DNA of 30,923 nucleotides from a virus: positions 1-30,923 of IMG/VR virus record IMGVR_UViG_3300021376_005272, one strand, 5' to 3'. Shown in pieces: positions 30,308 to 30,923 of the stretch. The stretch's first letter is position 1, and every line of letters starts with the position of its first letter. The position numbers and the translations under genes were made by a program. The notes under the pieces are model-generated. The model ran no database searches and had not been told where the DNA came from. It was given only the letters and a program-made list of their open reading frames with translations.

Positions 30308-30721
30308 ATGGAAAATATTTACAGTAAGCATGAGACTGAAGTTTTACTTCACATTATCGTTCGAAAAGAAGATATGGCTCCTGGAAGAAAAGATATCGTT
30401 TCTGAAGAGAATTTTATTCAATGTTCTATCCTCAATATGGAACAGGGTAAAACTTTTAGACCTCACAGACATATTTGGAAAGAGAGAACAAGAGATGTAA
30501 TTGCACAAGAGAGTTGGATTGTAGTTCAAGGCAAAGTAAAATGTATTTTCTACGATTTAGATGATACTATTATTGCTGAGCGTATTTTAGAACCAGGAGA
30601 TGCAAGCTTTACTCTTCAAGGAGGACATAATTATTTAATACTAGAAAATAATACGTTAGTTTACGAATATAAAACAGGTCCGTATGAAGGACAAGCTTTA
30701 GATAAAACATTTATAGGTTAA
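30308..30721 (+). CDS. Cupin-fold protein (WbuC/FdtA-like)
   Basis: 137 aa. FRPHRHIWKERT (about 50-61) supplies the cupin His pair and Glu, then ESWIVVQGKVKCIFYD and EPGDASFTLQGGHNYLI complete the second cupin motif. Similar small cupins occur in O-antigen loci as WbuC-type proteins or sugar ketoisomerases. Position just after the fucosyltransferase supports a sugar-related role. Confidence 0.75.
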   Translation: MENIYSKHETEVLLHIIVRKEDMAPGRKDIVSEENFIQCSILNMEQGKTFRPHRHIWKERTRDVIAQESWIVVQGKVKCIFYDLDDTIIAERILEPGDASFTLQGGHNYLILENNTLVYEYKTGPYEGQALDKTFIG

Positions 30722-30724
30722 TCT

Positions 30725-30923
30725 ATGAGAATATTATTATTATTTTTATTACTTATTTCAAATGTCTTTGCCCAAGACACAATTACAATTTATCATAAAG
30801 CTTATTCTACTACATTTAGTAAATCAAAACACTATCCTGTTAAAGTAGAATGGTGGTTAACTAAAAGTAAGTTAATATGTGATACTAAAGCTAAACGTGG
30901 TGATAAATTTATTTCTGACCCTA
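30725..30923 (+). CDS. Secreted protein, possibly DNA/RNA non-specific endonuclease, 3'-truncated
   Basis: The frame runs off the window after 66 residues. MRILLLFLLLISNVFAQ is a signal peptide. TITIYHKAYSTTFSKSKHYPVKVEWWLTK and KRGDKFISDP resemble the N-terminal part of secreted NUC1-type endonucleases (with the RxxxFxxDP pattern) common in Bacteroidetes. The catalytic DRGH motif would lie beyond the window, so the call is tentative. Confidence 0.6.
   Translation, partial: MRILLLFLLLISNVFAQDTITIYHKAYSTTFSKSKHYPVKVEWWLTKSKLICDTKAKRGDKFISDP

Noticed and set aside
30291-30500. 69-aa frame overlapping the cupin gene
   Set aside because: Out-of-frame shadow of the cupin and fucosyltransferase end, with no recognisable motif.

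Overview
This 30.9 kb window looks like part of a large, AT-rich, lytic-type tailed phage genome. Every supported gene lies on the + strand. Genes are packed with 1-4 nt overlaps or a recurring TAATATG stop/start junction. There is almost no Shine-Dalgarno signal, and the best promoter candidate (TTTG-N19-TATATTAG before the tRNA cluster) matches the Bacteroidetes pattern. A beta-barrel protein ending in Phe, Bacteroidetes-like A-rich leaders and a tmRNA tag ending in AYAA fit a Bacteroidetes host. No integrase or virion morphogenesis gene is visible.

Layout. (1) 1-8455: 7-deazaguanine DNA modification. QueE (5'-truncated by the window) is followed by small membrane and hypothetical genes, an Smr-like protein and a sugar epimerase. 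Then comes a tight block: a QueC-like enzyme, a DpdA-like transglycosylase, QueF, a formyltransferase (DpdN-like), a P-loop protein, FolE and a dUTPase-fold protein. Together they predict GTP -> preQ0 -> preQ1, insertion into phage DNA, and formylation. QueD is not in the window. (2) 8613-12444: a small Cys-rich protein, ribosomal protein bS21 (59 aa), a membrane protein and a family A DNA polymerase with proofreading domain. (3) 12553-16695: a protein-homeostasis block with Hsp20, GroES, GroEL, a metallophosphoesterase and thioredoxin. (4) 16832-20008: a membrane-anchored extracytoplasmic protein, a tmRNA, a 44-aa peptide, a beta-barrel protein, an IscA-type Fe-S carrier and a holin-like pair ending at a terminator. 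(5) 20050-20711: a promoter, tRNA-Met, two tRNA-like genes with abnormal interiors, and a membrane/coiled-coil gene enclosed by an 18-nt inverted repeat. (6) 20744-22389: zinc-ribbon, MazG-like, Cas4-like nuclease and ribbon-helix-helix proteins. (7) 22556-30721: a glycan locus with two GT4, two GT2, a CgeB-like transferase, a GT11 fucosyltransferase, a methyltransferase, a StrG-like dioxygenase and a cupin. The window ends in a secreted protein resembling a nuclease.

Taken together, the phage appears to protect its DNA chemically, equip host translation (bS21, tmRNA, tRNAs) and protein folding (GroEL/ES, Hsp20, Trx), and build or remodel a fucose-containing glycan. The strongest leads are the predicted formyl-preQ1 pathway with a QueC homologue that has lost all four zinc cysteines, the phage tmRNA, the non-canonical tRNA-like RNAs, and two unrelated perfect inverted repeats each enclosing one gene. 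All functional calls come from reading motifs by eye; no database search was run.
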